64,000 nucleotides of DNA from Leisingera aquimarina DSM 24565 (GTDB lineage Bacteria; Pseudomonadota; Alphaproteobacteria; Rhodobacterales; Rhodobacteraceae): the NCBI RefSeq assembly GCF_000473165.1, contig NZ_KI421504.1, forward strand, positions 2,526,009-2,590,008, given 5' to 3'. Of the stretch, positions 35,726 to 44,600 are shown piece by piece; within the stretch, counting starts at the first letter, position 1; every line of letters begins with the position of its first letter. The translations under genes and the position numbers were made by a program. The notes under the pieces are model-generated. The model was not told the origin of the DNA, searched no databases, and was given only the letters and a program-made list of their open reading frames with translations.

Positions 35726-36853
35726 ATGCGCGCGGAAACCCAGAACATCGTGGCGGACATCGAGAAATCGCTGGAGCTGCTGGCCCAGCGGCTGAATTGG
35801 GAGACCGCCGAATTCCGCCTGGAGGAGTTCAATGCGCGGGTTGAGGATCCGAACCTGTGGGACGATCCCGACGCAGCTCAGAAGCTGATGCGCGAGCGTC
35901 AAGCGCTGGTGGATGCGATCGATACCTACAAGGGCATCAAGCAGGACCTCTCCGACAATATCGAGCTGATCGAGCTCGGCGAGATGGAAGAGGATGAGGA
36001 AGTCATCAAAGACGCCGAAGCCGCGCTGAGCGCGTTGAAAGACAAGGCCGCTGAGAAGGAGCTGGAAGCGCTGCTGGACGGCGAGGCCGATGCCAATGAC
36101 ACCTTCCTGGAAATCAATGCAGGTGCGGGCGGCACAGAAAGCTGCGACTGGGCCTCGATGCTGGCGCGGATGTATGTCCGCTGGGCCGAGAAGAAGGGCT
36201 ACAAGGTCGAGCTGCAGTCCGAAAGCGCGGGCGACGAGGCGGGCATCAAATCCGCCGCCTACAAGATCTCCGGCCATAACGCCTATGGATGGCTGAAATC
36301 CGAGTCCGGCGTGCACCGGCTGGTGCGGATCTCGCCCTATGACTCGGCGGCCAAGCGGCATACCTCGTTCAGCTCGGTCTGGGTTTACCCTGTGGTGGAC
36401 GACAATATCGAGATCGACGTGAATCCCTCGGATATCCGCGTCGACACGTACCGGTCTTCAGGCGCCGGCGGCCAGCACGTCAACACCACCGACTCGGCAG
36501 TGCGGATCACCCACATCCCGACTGGCATCGTGGTGACGTCTTCGGAGAAGTCCCAGCACCAGAACCGCGACATCGCCATGAAGGCGCTGAAATCGCGCCT
36601 GTATCAGCAGGAGCTGGACCGCCGCAACGCCGAGATCAACGCCGCCCACGAGGCCAAAGGCGATGCCGGCTGGGGCAACCAGATCCGCTCTTACGTGCTA
36701 CAGCCCTACCAGATGGTGAAGGATCTGCGCACCAGCCATGAGACCTCGGACACCAAGGGCGTTCTGGACGGCGATCTGGACGGGTTTATGGGCGCAACGC
36801 TGGCGATGAACGTCGCCGGCAAAAGCCGCTCGGAGGCGCGGGGCGAGGACTGA
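35726..36853 (+). CDS. prfB: Peptide chain release factor 2
   Basis: 375 residues from the ATG at 35726 (AAGGA upstream). Recognises UGA and UAA stops. The catalytic GGQ is in [12 protein letters not shown]. The position of the SPF recognition tripeptide reads [13 protein letters not shown]. The reading frame is continuous; there is no in-frame TGA around codon 26, so the programmed frameshift of Escherichia coli prfB is absent. A clear terminator follows. Confidence 0.97.
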   Translation: MRAETQNIVADIEKSLELLAQRLNWETAEFRLEEFNARVEDPNLWDDPDAAQKLMRERQALVDAIDTYKGIKQDLSDNIELIELGEMEEDEEVIKDAEAALSALKDKAAEKELEALLDGEADANDTFLEINAGAGGTESCDWASMLARMYVRWAEKKGYKVELQSESAGDEAGIKSAAYKISGHNAYGWLKSESGVHRLVRISPYDSAAKRHTSFSSVWVYPVVDDNIEIDVNPSDIRVDTYRSSGAGGQHVNTTDSAVRITHIPTGIVVTSSEKSQHQNRDIAMKALKSRLYQQELDRRNAEINAAHEAKGDAGWGNQIRSYVLQPYQMVKDLRTSHETSDTKGVLDGDLDGFMGATLAMNVAGKSRSEARGED

Positions 36854-36895
36854 CCTGATACGGCGTTGGAAACAGCGCACGGGCCAGAAAATGAA

Positions 36896-36928
36896 GAGCC
36901 TCAGGGTGCCTGCCCTGAGACTCTTTTT
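36896..36928 (+). terminator. Rho-independent terminator of prfB
   Basis: GAG-CC-TCAGGG pairs with CCCTGA-GA-CTC, loop about 6 nt, then TTTTT. The preceding GGGCCAGAAAATGAA (36881-36895) recurs at 3701-3715 beside the insertion sequence. Confidence 0.85.
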
Positions 36929-37049
36929 CCGCGAGCGTTCATTTTACTGTCAACTTATGATACACTAAACCTTAGGAGTTCCGGGCATTGCTTCCGGTAG
37001 TGAAACCCCGTTTTAACAATTTCAGCTATTTAACGAGGAGGACTTTGCC

Positions 37050-38459
37050 ATGGCCACGGTAGAGTTGAATCTGACCTTTGACGGTGAAACTGAGATCCCT
37101 CGGCTTGAAGGTCAAAGTGAGGTCGAATGGTTCGACCGGTTCATGAATACCTACAATGTTTTTGAGGGGAACTCGGACAACCTTCTTGTCGCGAACCTTG
37201 ATCTCACGGACGAGGATTGGACAGCTAAGATTGTCCGGTTCGCGAGTACCGCCGAGGACAACCTGACAACGATCACTGATATGGACAGCGGCGCAGGCCG
37301 CCGGATTGATTACCTGGAGGTTGGTTTCAATTCTGTGGTGGATCTGGACTCTACCCGCATACGCCAGATCAACGGCTGGGACGGGGAGAAACACGAGGTC
37401 AAACTGGGCAACAATCAGGACGGCAGCACGTTCTCCATCTTTCTGTTTGCCGAGGAAAACATCGTCACCACTGGCAATGCCTTTGTGTTCAACATCGAAA
37501 CCGGGCTGGGCAGCAGTGATGCGGACCGGGCCAAGGGGGATGTGATCACCATCGGGACCGGCTGGGTCGGCACAGTTCGAACCGGCATAGGTGACGACAA
37601 GGTCGTGGTCCGCAAGGGGGGCGTTGAATATGTCAGCACATCAGGCGGCGACGACACCGTTGTGATTGGCAAACATGGCGCCGGCATCGTCCGTACCGGG
37701 GATGGCAAGGACAGTATCCGCACCGGCAAGGAGTGGGTTGAGCTGATCTCAACCGGCGACGGCAAGGATACGGTAGAAATCGGCTCTGGCGGCGCTGGCA
37801 TGGTTCGGCTGGGAGGAGGAAGGGACGTCGTGAAAGTCTCGGAGACTGACCCCGATTTCGGACTGAACATCAACGGCGGCGGCGGCAGAGACACTGTTGA
37901 TTTCTCGAATTTCGCAACCGGTGTGCGGTTTTCTCTCAATCTTGACGGCGCCTGGCAGAACCCTGGAGCACCGGGCGGCGATTTGAATGCAGAGGGCACC
38001 GGGTTCTTTCAGGAAACCAGCATCGAAAACCTGACCGGGACCTCGAAGGGAGACAGGCTGACCGGGGATGGCGGGGCCAATCTGCTTGCAGGCAAGGGCG
38101 GCAATGACCGGCTGTTTGGTCTGGCTGGCGGTGATACGCTGAACGGCGGCGGCGGTGCGGACAGGCTGAGCGGCGGCGGCGGCGCGGACACGTTGAACGG
38201 CGGCGGTGGCAATGACACGCTGAAGGGCGGCGGCGGGGCCGACACATTTGTATTTGCGCCGGGCAGCGGCGAAGATCTGGTCAGGGACTTCATGGATGGC
38301 ACCGATACCCTGAAAATCGAGGGTCATAGCGGCGGCTTTGGCAGCCTTGTTATCGAGGATGACGGCGGCGACCGTCTGATCACCCATGACGGCGGTACAA
38401 TCCGGCTGGACGGCGAGGCGGGGCTTGGCCTGACCTCTGACGATTTTATGTTCGTCTGA
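37050..38459 (+). CDS. RTX/hemolysin-type calcium-binding repeat protein
   Basis: 469 residues, no signal peptide, GAGGAGGA ribosome site. The first 150 residues are non-repetitive. Residues about 165-270 contain a regular array of about 19-residue turns ([20 protein letters not shown] and variants) suggesting a beta-helix. Glycine-rich nonapeptides ([20 protein letters not shown]) at about 345-400 are the RTX calcium sites. The hydrophobic C-terminus (LTSDDFMFV) fits a type I secretion signal. Probably an exported surface or matrix protein; function unknown. It lies on the opposite side of prfB from the Hint protein. Confidence 0.88.
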   Translation: MATVELNLTFDGETEIPRLEGQSEVEWFDRFMNTYNVFEGNSDNLLVANLDLTDEDWTAKIVRFASTAEDNLTTITDMDSGAGRRIDYLEVGFNSVVDLDSTRIRQINGWDGEKHEVKLGNNQDGSTFSIFLFAEENIVTTGNAFVFNIETGLGSSDADRAKGDVITIGTGWVGTVRTGIGDDKVVVRKGGVEYVSTSGGDDTVVIGKHGAGIVRTGDGKDSIRTGKEWVELISTGDGKDTVEIGSGGAGMVRLGGGRDVVKVSETDPDFGLNINGGGGRDTVDFSNFATGVRFSLNLDGAWQNPGAPGGDLNAEGTGFFQETSIENLTGTSKGDRLTGDGGANLLAGKGGNDRLFGLAGGDTLNGGGGADRLSGGGGADTLNGGGGNDTLKGGGGADTFVFAPGSGEDLVRDFMDGTDTLKIEGHSGGFGSLVIEDDGGDRLITHDGGTIRLDGEAGLGLTSDDFMFV

Positions 38460-38488
38460 CTGCAGACTGGGTTATCCGGGGCAGGAGG

Positions 38489-38509
38489 CGGGCCGGAAGG
38501 CCCGTCTTT
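38489..38509 (+). terminator. Possible terminator after the RTX gene
   Basis: Hairpin CGGGCC-GGAA-GGCCCG (38489-38504) followed by TCTTT. Short arms, so moderate certainty. Confidence 0.55.
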
Positions 38510-38669
38510 GCTCTGCGCGGGGCCCGGGCGGGACCTGGGCAGAGCCTGGGAAGGCTTGGCCGGATGGCTGATCCCGCAGAGGAATTGATAATATACATTC
38601 GGAAGGCATTTTTTAAGACCGGAATCGCGGCTAGGCTGGCATTAACACCGAATGGGAGGACAAACTGCG

Positions 38670-39440
38670 ATGACCACCGAAAAGCCCTTTGGGGTGCCGC
38701 GGCTGCGGCCGATTTCGACGCAGATGCTGTTTGAGGCAACGCGCCGGGGCTGGGCGGACTTCCGGGCGAAACCTGTTTATGGGCTGTTCTTTGCGGGCTT
38801 TTATGTGCTGGCAGGCTGGGCCATGGCCTGGATCACGCTTCAGACCGGCACCACTTTTTGGCTAGTTCTTGCAGCGATCGGCTTTCCGCTGATCGGCCCT
38901 TTTGCAGCGGTGGGCCTTTATGAGGTCTCGCACCGCCTGGAGCAGGGCAGAGGGATAGCGGTTGGCAGGATCCTTGGCGTGGTTCTGCAGCAAAGCCGCC
39001 GTCAGCTGCCCTCGATCTGCGCCATCATCATTGTGGTGTTCCTGTTCTGGTTTTTTCTTGGCCATATGATTTTTGCCCTGTTCATGGGCCATGCCACGAT
39101 GACCAATATCTCCAGTTCAGCCGAGGTGTTCCTGTCCGCCAACGGGCTGGCCATGCTGGCCGTCGGCACCGCAGTCGGCGCGCTGTTTGCGTTGCTGCTT
39201 TACATGATCACGGTGATTTCACTGCCGCTGCTGTTGGACCGTGAGGTGGATTTTGTCACTGCGATGATTACCAGCTTTCAATATGTGCAGCAGAATTTTC
39301 TGGTGATGATGATTTGGGCCGGCTTGATCGCAGCAGTGACCTTTGCCGCGCTGCTGCCGTGGTTCCTGGGGCTGTTTCTGGTGCTGCCGCTGCTTGGCCA
39401 CGCCACTTGGCACATCTACCGCCAGGCTGCCGCTGAATAG
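38670..39440 (+). CDS. DUF2189 integral membrane protein
   Basis: 256 residues from the ATG at 38670; GGGAGGA lies 12-18 bp upstream, which is slightly far. About six hydrophobic helices ([40 protein letters not shown], and others), preceded by a cytoplasmic start ([19 protein letters not shown]) that is typical of DUF2189. The loop [12 protein letters not shown] is characteristic of the family. Function unknown. Its stop is 2 bp from the stop of the converging XRE gene. Confidence 0.85.
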   Translation: MTTEKPFGVPRLRPISTQMLFEATRRGWADFRAKPVYGLFFAGFYVLAGWAMAWITLQTGTTFWLVLAAIGFPLIGPFAAVGLYEVSHRLEQGRGIAVGRILGVVLQQSRRQLPSICAIIIVVFLFWFFLGHMIFALFMGHATMTNISSSAEVFLSANGLAMLAVGTAVGALFALLLYMITVISLPLLLDREVDFVTAMITSFQYVQQNFLVMMIWAGLIAAVTFAALLPWFLGLFLVLPLLGHATWHIYRQAAAE

Positions 39441-39442
39441 GG

Positions 39443-40240
39443 TCAGCGAAAGGGCTGGCCAGTGTGCAGCAGCCGCTGGTGAAAGGGCAGCAGCTCCGCC
39501 TCATTGACGAACCCTGCACTGCGTGCCGCCGCCAGAACCTGTTTGGTGTCGCGGCCCAGATGTTCATAGACCATCCGTGTCACCCGCTCGCCGGTTTCGT
39601 TTTCCCGGACAGTGCGGGCGACATATCCGGACCAGAAATTATTCTCCAGCGAGGCCACCCGGGCGAGGTAGTTGAAGGAATAGGTCATTGCATTGCGGCG
39701 GGCGATAACAAAGGCGACGCCGTCCTCATGTCCGCTGATGTAGCCGCGGAATTCGCGGACACCGGGACTGGCGGGCAGGCCCTGGCTTTGCATCGCCTCC
39801 TTGGCCTCAAAGCCTTTTATGTATGTCACACCTGCGTCGCGGAACACATAGACCAGGCCAATGACGAATTTGTCGTCATTGATGAAACTGCGGCGGGTAA
39901 AGCGGTAGAAACCGGACGGGAAAAACTCTTCCCGCAGCTGCAGCACGCCGCGGCCCAGGAAATCTGCGAGAAAGGCGCCGTTGATGACCTGGCCGGTTTT
40001 CGACAGCTTTTCCACCGGGTCGAGCAGAATGCGGGCATCCACTTCGAAAAACTGGCAGATGCGGTCCAGAACGTCCGGGCGCGGAAAACTCTCGCCGGAC
40101 AGATACCGGTTGAATTGGGTCCGGTTGATCCCCAGCTGCCGTGACAGTTCTGAAATCGACGGATATTGCCGCGACAGTTGACGCAAATTGGCACCAAACA
40201 TGTTTCTCAGATCGGCGGGGGATCGGGGATGGCTGGTCAT
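39443..40240 (-). CDS. XRE-family helix-turn-helix regulator
   Basis: 265 residues from the second of two adjacent ATGs (40240), which is better spaced from AGAGG. The DNA-binding domain spans residues 12-70 (LRQLSRQYPSISELSRQLGI, NRTQFNRYLSGESFPRPDVL). The remaining 190 residues form a conserved-looking domain (GFYRFTRRSFINDDKFVIGL) with no motif I recognise; it might be a ligand sensor. A longer start at 40348 is possible but lacks a ribosome site. Target unknown. Confidence 0.85.
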   Translation of the reverse strand: MTSHPRSPADLRNMFGANLRQLSRQYPSISELSRQLGINRTQFNRYLSGESFPRPDVLDRICQFFEVDARILLDPVEKLSKTGQVINGAFLADFLGRGVLQLREEFFPSGFYRFTRRSFINDDKFVIGLVYVFRDAGVTYIKGFEAKEAMQSQGLPASPGVREFRGYISGHEDGVAFVIARRNAMTYSFNYLARVASLENNFWSGYVARTVRENETGERVTRMVYEHLGRDTKQVLAAARSAGFVNEAELLPFHQRLLHTGQPFR

Positions 40241-40476
40241 CATTGCCTCTGATGGCGTGGCTGATTGCGGTATTTTAGCACTATTTGGCAACGCCTTATG
40301 CGAGAGATTGGCTGAGGACTGCGCAGTGTTGAGCCTGTTCGGCGTCATGCTTGTTGCTAGTTCACGTCACAAGGCTAGTCAAGCCGACACAAAATGCAAT
40401 AGCGCAGCGCGTATTTTACCATGTTGGCGTCACCTCAATTGTTCCAGAATTGGAATGCGGCAATGCGAGGACTGGT

Positions 40477-40833
40477 ATGATTGGAGTCGTTTTGTGGAGT
40501 GATGAATCCCTGAACAAAGCCGTTATTTGGTGCGATGATCAGGGTGACCTGGCTTTTTACACTAAAAAGCCAGGGGAAGACTTCCAGGAACTGAATCCAG
40601 GCGATTGGGTTGAGTTTGAATTAACTTTGAGCGGCAATTGCAGGATTGCGGAAAATCTTGCGGTATTGCTTGAGCAGGGCAGCCCGGGCCTGGCGGACCG
40701 GCTGTGTGCGGCAGCAAGCCGCGGCGCCGAAGCGGCGGGCGCCGGGCAGGAAAACGGAACTGTAGTTCCCTTTCCGCAGCAATCTGTGAAAAAGCGGCGC
40801 GTTGCGGCGCCGCTTCATGTAAGCCGGGGCTGA
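40477..40833 (+). CDS. Small cold-shock-like hypothetical protein
   Basis: 118 residues from the ATG at 40477 (GCGAGGA upstream). The first 65 residues (MIGVVLWSDESLNKAVIWCD) look like a compact beta-barrel of the cold-shock/OB type, with aromatic residues in strands, and the rest is a low-complexity, basic tail (SVKKRRVAAPLHVSRG). I have seen similar small proteins in Rhodobacterales but cannot name a function. The AT-rich gap 40241-40476 upstream separates it from the divergent XRE gene. Confidence 0.65.
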   Translation: MIGVVLWSDESLNKAVIWCDDQGDLAFYTKKPGEDFQELNPGDWVEFELTLSGNCRIAENLAVLLEQGSPGLADRLCAAASRGAEAAGAGQENGTVVPFPQQSVKKRRVAAPLHVSRG

Positions 40834-40837
40834 TACT

Positions 40838-40859
40838 GCCGGCCCGTCCGCGGGCCGGC
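40838..40859. terminator. Possible bidirectional terminator
   Basis: Perfect 9-bp hairpin GCCGGCCCG-TCCG-CGGGCCGGC between the converging ends of the cold-shock-like gene and ilvH. No T-run, so uncertain. Confidence 0.5.
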
Positions 40860-40866
40860 TGCAGAG

Positions 40867-41427
40867 TCAATTACCGCGCAGCAGCGCAGCGACGCCGGTG
40901 CGGGCAATCTCGGACAGGCCAAGCGGACGCATCAGATCGGCAAAGGCGTCGATCTTTTCCGGAGCGCCGGTGATCTCGAAAACAAAGCTGTTCAGAGTGC
41001 TGTCAACCACATTGGCGCGGAAGATATCCGCCAGCCGCAGCGCTTCGACGCGTTTTTCGCCCTCACCGGCGACCTTGAGGATCGCCAGCTCGCGCTCCAC
41101 AGCCTCGCCTTCAACAGTCAGGTCATGCACATCGCGGACGGAAACGATCCGGCCCAGCTGCGCCTTGATCTGTTCGATCACCTGCGGCGTGCCAGTGGTG
41201 ACAATCGTGATCCGCGATAGGTGGCCGGTATGATCCACCTCTGCCACTGTCAGGCTTTCGATGTTGTAACCGCGGCCCGAGAACAGCCCGATGACACGGG
41301 CTAGAACACCGGGTTCGTTTTCCACCAGAACCGCAATTGTGTGCCGCTCCTGCACATCCGAAAACGTCGGGCGCAGGTTATAGGCGGAGTGGCGGGTGGA
41401 GCCTTTTTTAATATGCAGGGCAGACAT
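40867..41427 (-). CDS. ilvH: Acetolactate synthase small (regulatory) subunit
   Basis: 186 residues. N-terminal ACT domain (HTIAVLVENEPGVLARVIGL, then FSGRGYNIESLTV), which binds valine for feedback inhibition, and the usual C-terminal domain (VRDVHDLTVEGEAVERELAI). The start at 41427 is chosen because the longer frame runs into a palindromic repeat. It follows ilvI on the same strand after an 87-bp gap holding that repeat. Together they make acetolactate or acetohydroxybutyrate for valine, leucine and isoleucine synthesis. Confidence 0.95.
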   Translation of the reverse strand: MSALHIKKGSTRHSAYNLRPTFSDVQERHTIAVLVENEPGVLARVIGLFSGRGYNIESLTVAEVDHTGHLSRITIVTTGTPQVIEQIKAQLGRIVSVRDVHDLTVEGEAVERELAILKVAGEGEKRVEALRLADIFRANVVDSTLNSFVFEITGAPEKIDAFADLMRPLGLSEIARTGVAALLRGN

Positions 41428-41453
41428 TCGTGGTCTTCCTCTCGTATGTCGCT

Positions 41454-41502
41454 GCCAGGAAAACTCGAATTTTCCTGGCAAATTTCTTTGAAGAAATTTG
41501 CG
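41454..41502. repeat. Dispersed double-hairpin repeat, copy 2
   Basis: CCAGGAAAACTCGAATTTTC and its mirror CTGG form one palindrome; GCAAATTTCTT-TG-AAGAAATTTGC forms the second. The order is opposite to copy 1 at 990-1037. It lies inside the ilvI-ilvH operon gap and would be transcribed, so it could affect ilvH expression or mRNA stability. Confidence 0.75.
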
Positions 41503-41514
41503 GCGCTGCCGCGG

Positions 41515-43266
41515 TTACACCAGCACTGCGCCGCCGGCCTGAATAACACCTTGTGTATCGGCCTCGCCCAGCAGCATCTCGTTATGCGCCTTGCCCGACG
41601 GGATCATCGGGAAGCAGTTCTCGTGCTTCTCCACCAGGCAGTCGAAGATTACCGGTCCGTCGTATTCGATCATCTCCATGATCGCATCGTCCAGGTCCCT
41701 GGGATCGCTGACGCAGATACCCTTGGCGCCAAAGGCCTCGGCCAGTTTCACAAAATCAGGCAGCGCTTCAGACCAGCTGTGGCTGTAGCGTTCGCCGTGC
41801 AGCAGTTCCTGCCACTGGCGCACCATTCCCAGGCGCTCGTTGTTGAGGATGAACTGCTTCACCGGCAGGCGGAATTGCACCGCGGTGCCCATTTCCTGCA
41901 TGTTCATCAGCCAGGAGGCTTCCCCCGCGACGTTAATCACCAGCGCGTCCGGATGCGCCATCTGCGCGCCGATCGAGGCCGGGAAACCATAACCCATGGT
42001 GCCAAGCCCGCCCGAAGTCATCCAGCGGTTCGGATCGTCAAAGTTCAGATACTGCGCCGCCCACATCTGGTGCTGTCCCACCTCGGTGGTGATGTAGCGG
42101 TCATGGCCTTTAGTCAGCTCTTCCAAACGCTGCAGCGCATATTGCGGCTTGATGGTTTTTTCCGAATTCTTGAAATTCAGGCAGTTCACCGCGCGCCATT
42201 CGTCGATCTGCTTGTGCCACTTGGCCAGCGCCTCGCGGTTGACCTTACGACCGCGCGACTTCCAGACCTTCAGGATGTCTTCCAGAACATGCGCCACGTC
42301 GCCGACAATCGGTATATCGACCCGGATCACCTTGTTGATCGAGGAGGGGTCGATGTCGATATGCGCTTTTTTCGACTTCGGGCTGAAGGCGTCGATCCTG
42401 CCGGTGATCCTGTCGTCAAAGCGGGCGCCGATGTTGATCATCAGGTCGCAGCCGTGCATCGCCATATTGGCTTCATAAAGCCCGTGCATCCCCAGCATCC
42501 CCAGCCAGTTCTTGCCCGAGGCCGGATAGGCGCCAAGCCCCATCAAGGTCGAGGTCACCGGGATGCCGGTGCCGTCAATCAGTTCACGCAGCAATTGGCT
42601 GGCTGCATTGCCGGAGTTGATCACGCCACCGCCGGTATAGAACACCGGGCGTTTGGCGGTCTCCAGGGCTGCGACCAGTTCGGTGATCTCCTCCATGTCG
42701 CCTTTGACTTGCGGCTGGTAGTGAGAGGCAGCGGGCTTAGGTCCGTTGTAGGCGCCGTTTGCAAACTGCACGTCCTTCGGAATGTCGACCAGCACCGGAC
42801 CCGGACGGCCCGAGGTGGCGACATGAAACGCTTCGTGCAAAGTGCCGGCCAGCGCGTCGGTGTCCTTTACCAGCCAGTTGTGCTTGGTGCAGGGTCGGGT
42901 GATGCCGACGGTATCGGCCTCCTGGAAGGCGTCCGAGCCGATCATGAAGGTCGGAACCTGGCCGGTGAGAACCACCAGCGGGATGGAATCCAGCAACGCA
43001 TCGGTCAGGCCGGTCACCGCATTGGTGGCACCGGGGCCTGAGGTCACCAGCACAACGCCGGGTTTGCCGGTGGAGCGGGCATAGCCTTCGGCGGCGTGCA
43101 CTGCACCCTGTTCGTGGCGCACCAGCACGTGGCGGATGTCATTTTGCAGAAAGATCTCGTCATAGATCGGCAGCACGGCGCCGCCTGGGTATCCGAAGAC
43201 TACGTCCACACCCTGATCCTTCAGGGCTTGGACAACCATCTTTGCGCCGGTCATTTCACGTGTCAT
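41515..43266 (-). CDS. ilvI: Acetolactate synthase large (catalytic) subunit
   Basis: 583 residues. N-terminal TPP-binding Pyr domain with GYPGGAVLPIYD and the catalytic Glu in RHEQGAVHAAEGYAR; FAD-binding middle domain; C-terminal PP domain. The metal-binding motif that reads GDG in most TPP enzymes is INVAGEASWLMNMQE here (Glu in the Asp position), with the following Asn in ILNNERLGMV. I believe this variant is shared with relatives rather than a defect, but that needs an alignment. Expressed from an attenuator-bearing leader (43307-43415). Confidence 0.95.
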   Translation of the reverse strand: MTREMTGAKMVVQALKDQGVDVVFGYPGGAVLPIYDEIFLQNDIRHVLVRHEQGAVHAAEGYARSTGKPGVVLVTSGPGATNAVTGLTDALLDSIPLVVLTGQVPTFMIGSDAFQEADTVGITRPCTKHNWLVKDTDALAGTLHEAFHVATSGRPGPVLVDIPKDVQFANGAYNGPKPAASHYQPQVKGDMEEITELVAALETAKRPVFYTGGGVINSGNAASQLLRELIDGTGIPVTSTLMGLGAYPASGKNWLGMLGMHGLYEANMAMHGCDLMINIGARFDDRITGRIDAFSPKSKKAHIDIDPSSINKVIRVDIPIVGDVAHVLEDILKVWKSRGRKVNREALAKWHKQIDEWRAVNCLNFKNSEKTIKPQYALQRLEELTKGHDRYITTEVGQHQMWAAQYLNFDDPNRWMTSGGLGTMGYGFPASIGAQMAHPDALVINVAGEASWLMNMQEMGTAVQFRLPVKQFILNNERLGMVRQWQELLHGERYSHSWSEALPDFVKLAEAFGAKGICVSDPRDLDDAIMEMIEYDGPVIFDCLVEKHENCFPMIPSGKAHNEMLLGEADTQGVIQAGGAVLV

Positions 43267-43306
43267 CTGCTTTTTGCTCCAATTGGCGGCATCGTCCGTT
43301 ACGCAT

Positions 43307-43336
43307 AAAAAAAGCCCCCGATTTCAAGTCGGAGGC
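43307..43336 (-). terminator. Attenuator terminator of ilvIH
   Basis: On the minus strand, GCCTCCGA-CTTGAAA-TCGGGGGC followed by seven T. It lies 26 bp after the end of the leader peptide and 40 bp before ilvI. Confidence 0.85.
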
Positions 43337-43377
43337 GCATGGGTTCGATTATGGTTTACCGTTACCGGCCCATGCGC
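43335..43377 (-). promoter_or_regulatory. Antiterminator arms of the ilv attenuator
   Basis: A perfect 9-bp inverted repeat, GCGCATGGG (43369-43377 on the minus strand, inside the leader's last codons) with CCCATGCGC (43335-43343), which shares its last two bases with the terminator stem. Ribosome stalling upstream would leave this pairing free and block the terminator. Confidence 0.7.
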
Positions 43378-43415
43378 TTGGTTCCTACGATTACGACTAG
43401 GGTGGTCACGGCCAC
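43362..43415 (-). CDS. ilvIH leader peptide
   Basis: 17 codons from a GTG with AAGGAG upstream. Translation: MAVTTLVVIVGTKRMGR. Of the 17 residues, four Val, one Ile, one Leu and three Thr lie mostly in a row (VTTLVVIVGT), which is the classic composition for ilv attenuation. The peptide ends within the antiterminator arm. It is too short to appear in automatic gene calls. Confidence 0.82.
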   Translation of the reverse strand: MAVTTLVVIVGTKRMGR

Positions 43416-43670
43416 AGGCTCCTTCTTGCGTTGCGGGCGACATTATGGTCGCTGGACAGGGGCGTCAACCGCCAAAGGTATCAAAAAAGCGCTGTGCGGA
43501 GACATTTTCTTGCTCGCAACCCGGGGTGTGGCGACATTTCCGGGAATGCAGGGGGGGACAGTGATGCGGAATCGTTCAAAACCGGCACGCCGGTGTCCCG
43601 ATTATGCCAGATCAGCGGGTTTTCCGCAGGCAAGCTCAACTCAAAAGAGTTCACAGGGAAGGATGCAAAT

Positions 43671-44522
43671 ATGGTTCAACTTTCTGATCTGGTCGATTTG
43701 GGGCGCTATCCGATCGACCGGCCTGGCTCCGAAGCTTATGCGCGGCTGATTGCGGACCTGCAACGCGATCTGGGGGCGGATGGCTGTGCCGTGCTGCCGG
43801 GATTTGTGCATCAGGACGGTATCACCAGGCTGGCGGCAGAGGCGGATGCGGTGGCGGAGAACGGCCATAAATCCTTCAGCCGGACCAATGCATATTTCAG
43901 CAAGGATGACACCACGCTGCCGCAGAACCACCCGGTGCGCCAATTCTATGACCGCTCCAATGCCTTCATTCCTGCGGACAATTTCGACGCGGACAGCCCG
44001 TTGCGGGCAATTTATGAGTTTTCCGGTTTCATGCCCTTCATCCGCACAGCTCTGGGGGAGCCAGAGGACCGCTTTTTCCGCTATGATGACCCGCTGGCCG
44101 ATGTGATCATCAATATGGTTGAGGAGGGGCAGGGCTTTCCCTGGCATTTCGACACGAACAATTACACGGTGACGCTGGCGATACAGAACGGCGAGGCTGG
44201 CGGAGATTTCGAATATGCCCCGATGCTGCGCACCCCCGCGGATGAAAATTATGACGGGGTGGCGCGGGTGCTGGCGGGCGGTTCCCCCTTGGTGCGCAAA
44301 CTGGTGCTGCAGCCCGGCGACCTGCAGATTTTCCGCGGCCGTTATTCGCTGCACCGGGTCGCCCCTGTCGAGGGTCCGCGGCGGCGCTATGTCGGAATCT
44401 TCTCCTTTGTCGAGAAAGAAGGCATGTGCGGCGGGGTCGAGCGGACCAAACAGCTGTATGGCCGGGTGCTGCCGCGCCATTACGAGCGTGAAGGCCTGCG
44501 CGCCGACGCATTGCGGGATTGA
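43671..44522 (+). CDS. 2-Oxoglutarate/Fe(II)-dependent oxygenase family protein
   Basis: 283 residues from the ATG at 43671 (GGAAGGA upstream). The jelly-roll iron site is visible: H159 and D161 in PWHFDTNNYTVTLA, the distal His in RYSLHRV (H228), and an Arg nearby (about 237) for 2-oxoglutarate. The N-terminal half includes an unusual segment rich in Phe, Asp and Asn (NAFIPADNFD). A hydroxylase or halogenase acting on an amino acid or small acid is possible; the substrate is not visible. Directly followed by a capsule-type gene with no gap. Confidence 0.88.
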   Translation: MVQLSDLVDLGRYPIDRPGSEAYARLIADLQRDLGADGCAVLPGFVHQDGITRLAAEADAVAENGHKSFSRTNAYFSKDDTTLPQNHPVRQFYDRSNAFIPADNFDADSPLRAIYEFSGFMPFIRTALGEPEDRFFRYDDPLADVIINMVEEGQGFPWHFDTNNYTVTLAIQNGEAGGDFEYAPMLRTPADENYDGVARVLAGGSPLVRKLVLQPGDLQIFRGRYSLHRVAPVEGPRRRYVGIFSFVEKEGMCGGVERTKQLYGRVLPRHYEREGLRADALRD

Positions 44523-44600
44523 TTGCTGCTTGACCCTTTGGCGGCAAGGGCTGCACAACTGCGGCAGGTCATCGCTTTTGCCGCCAAAGGAAACGAACAT

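Noticed and set aside
35483-36361. Upstream extension of the Hint protein frame to 952 codons
   Set aside because: It is antisense to prfB, and the family start MPSGYLVQLGD is at 35482.
43431-43670. N-terminal extension of the 2OG oxygenase frame
   Set aside because: The ATG at 43671 has the clear ribosome site, and the added residues do not resemble the family.
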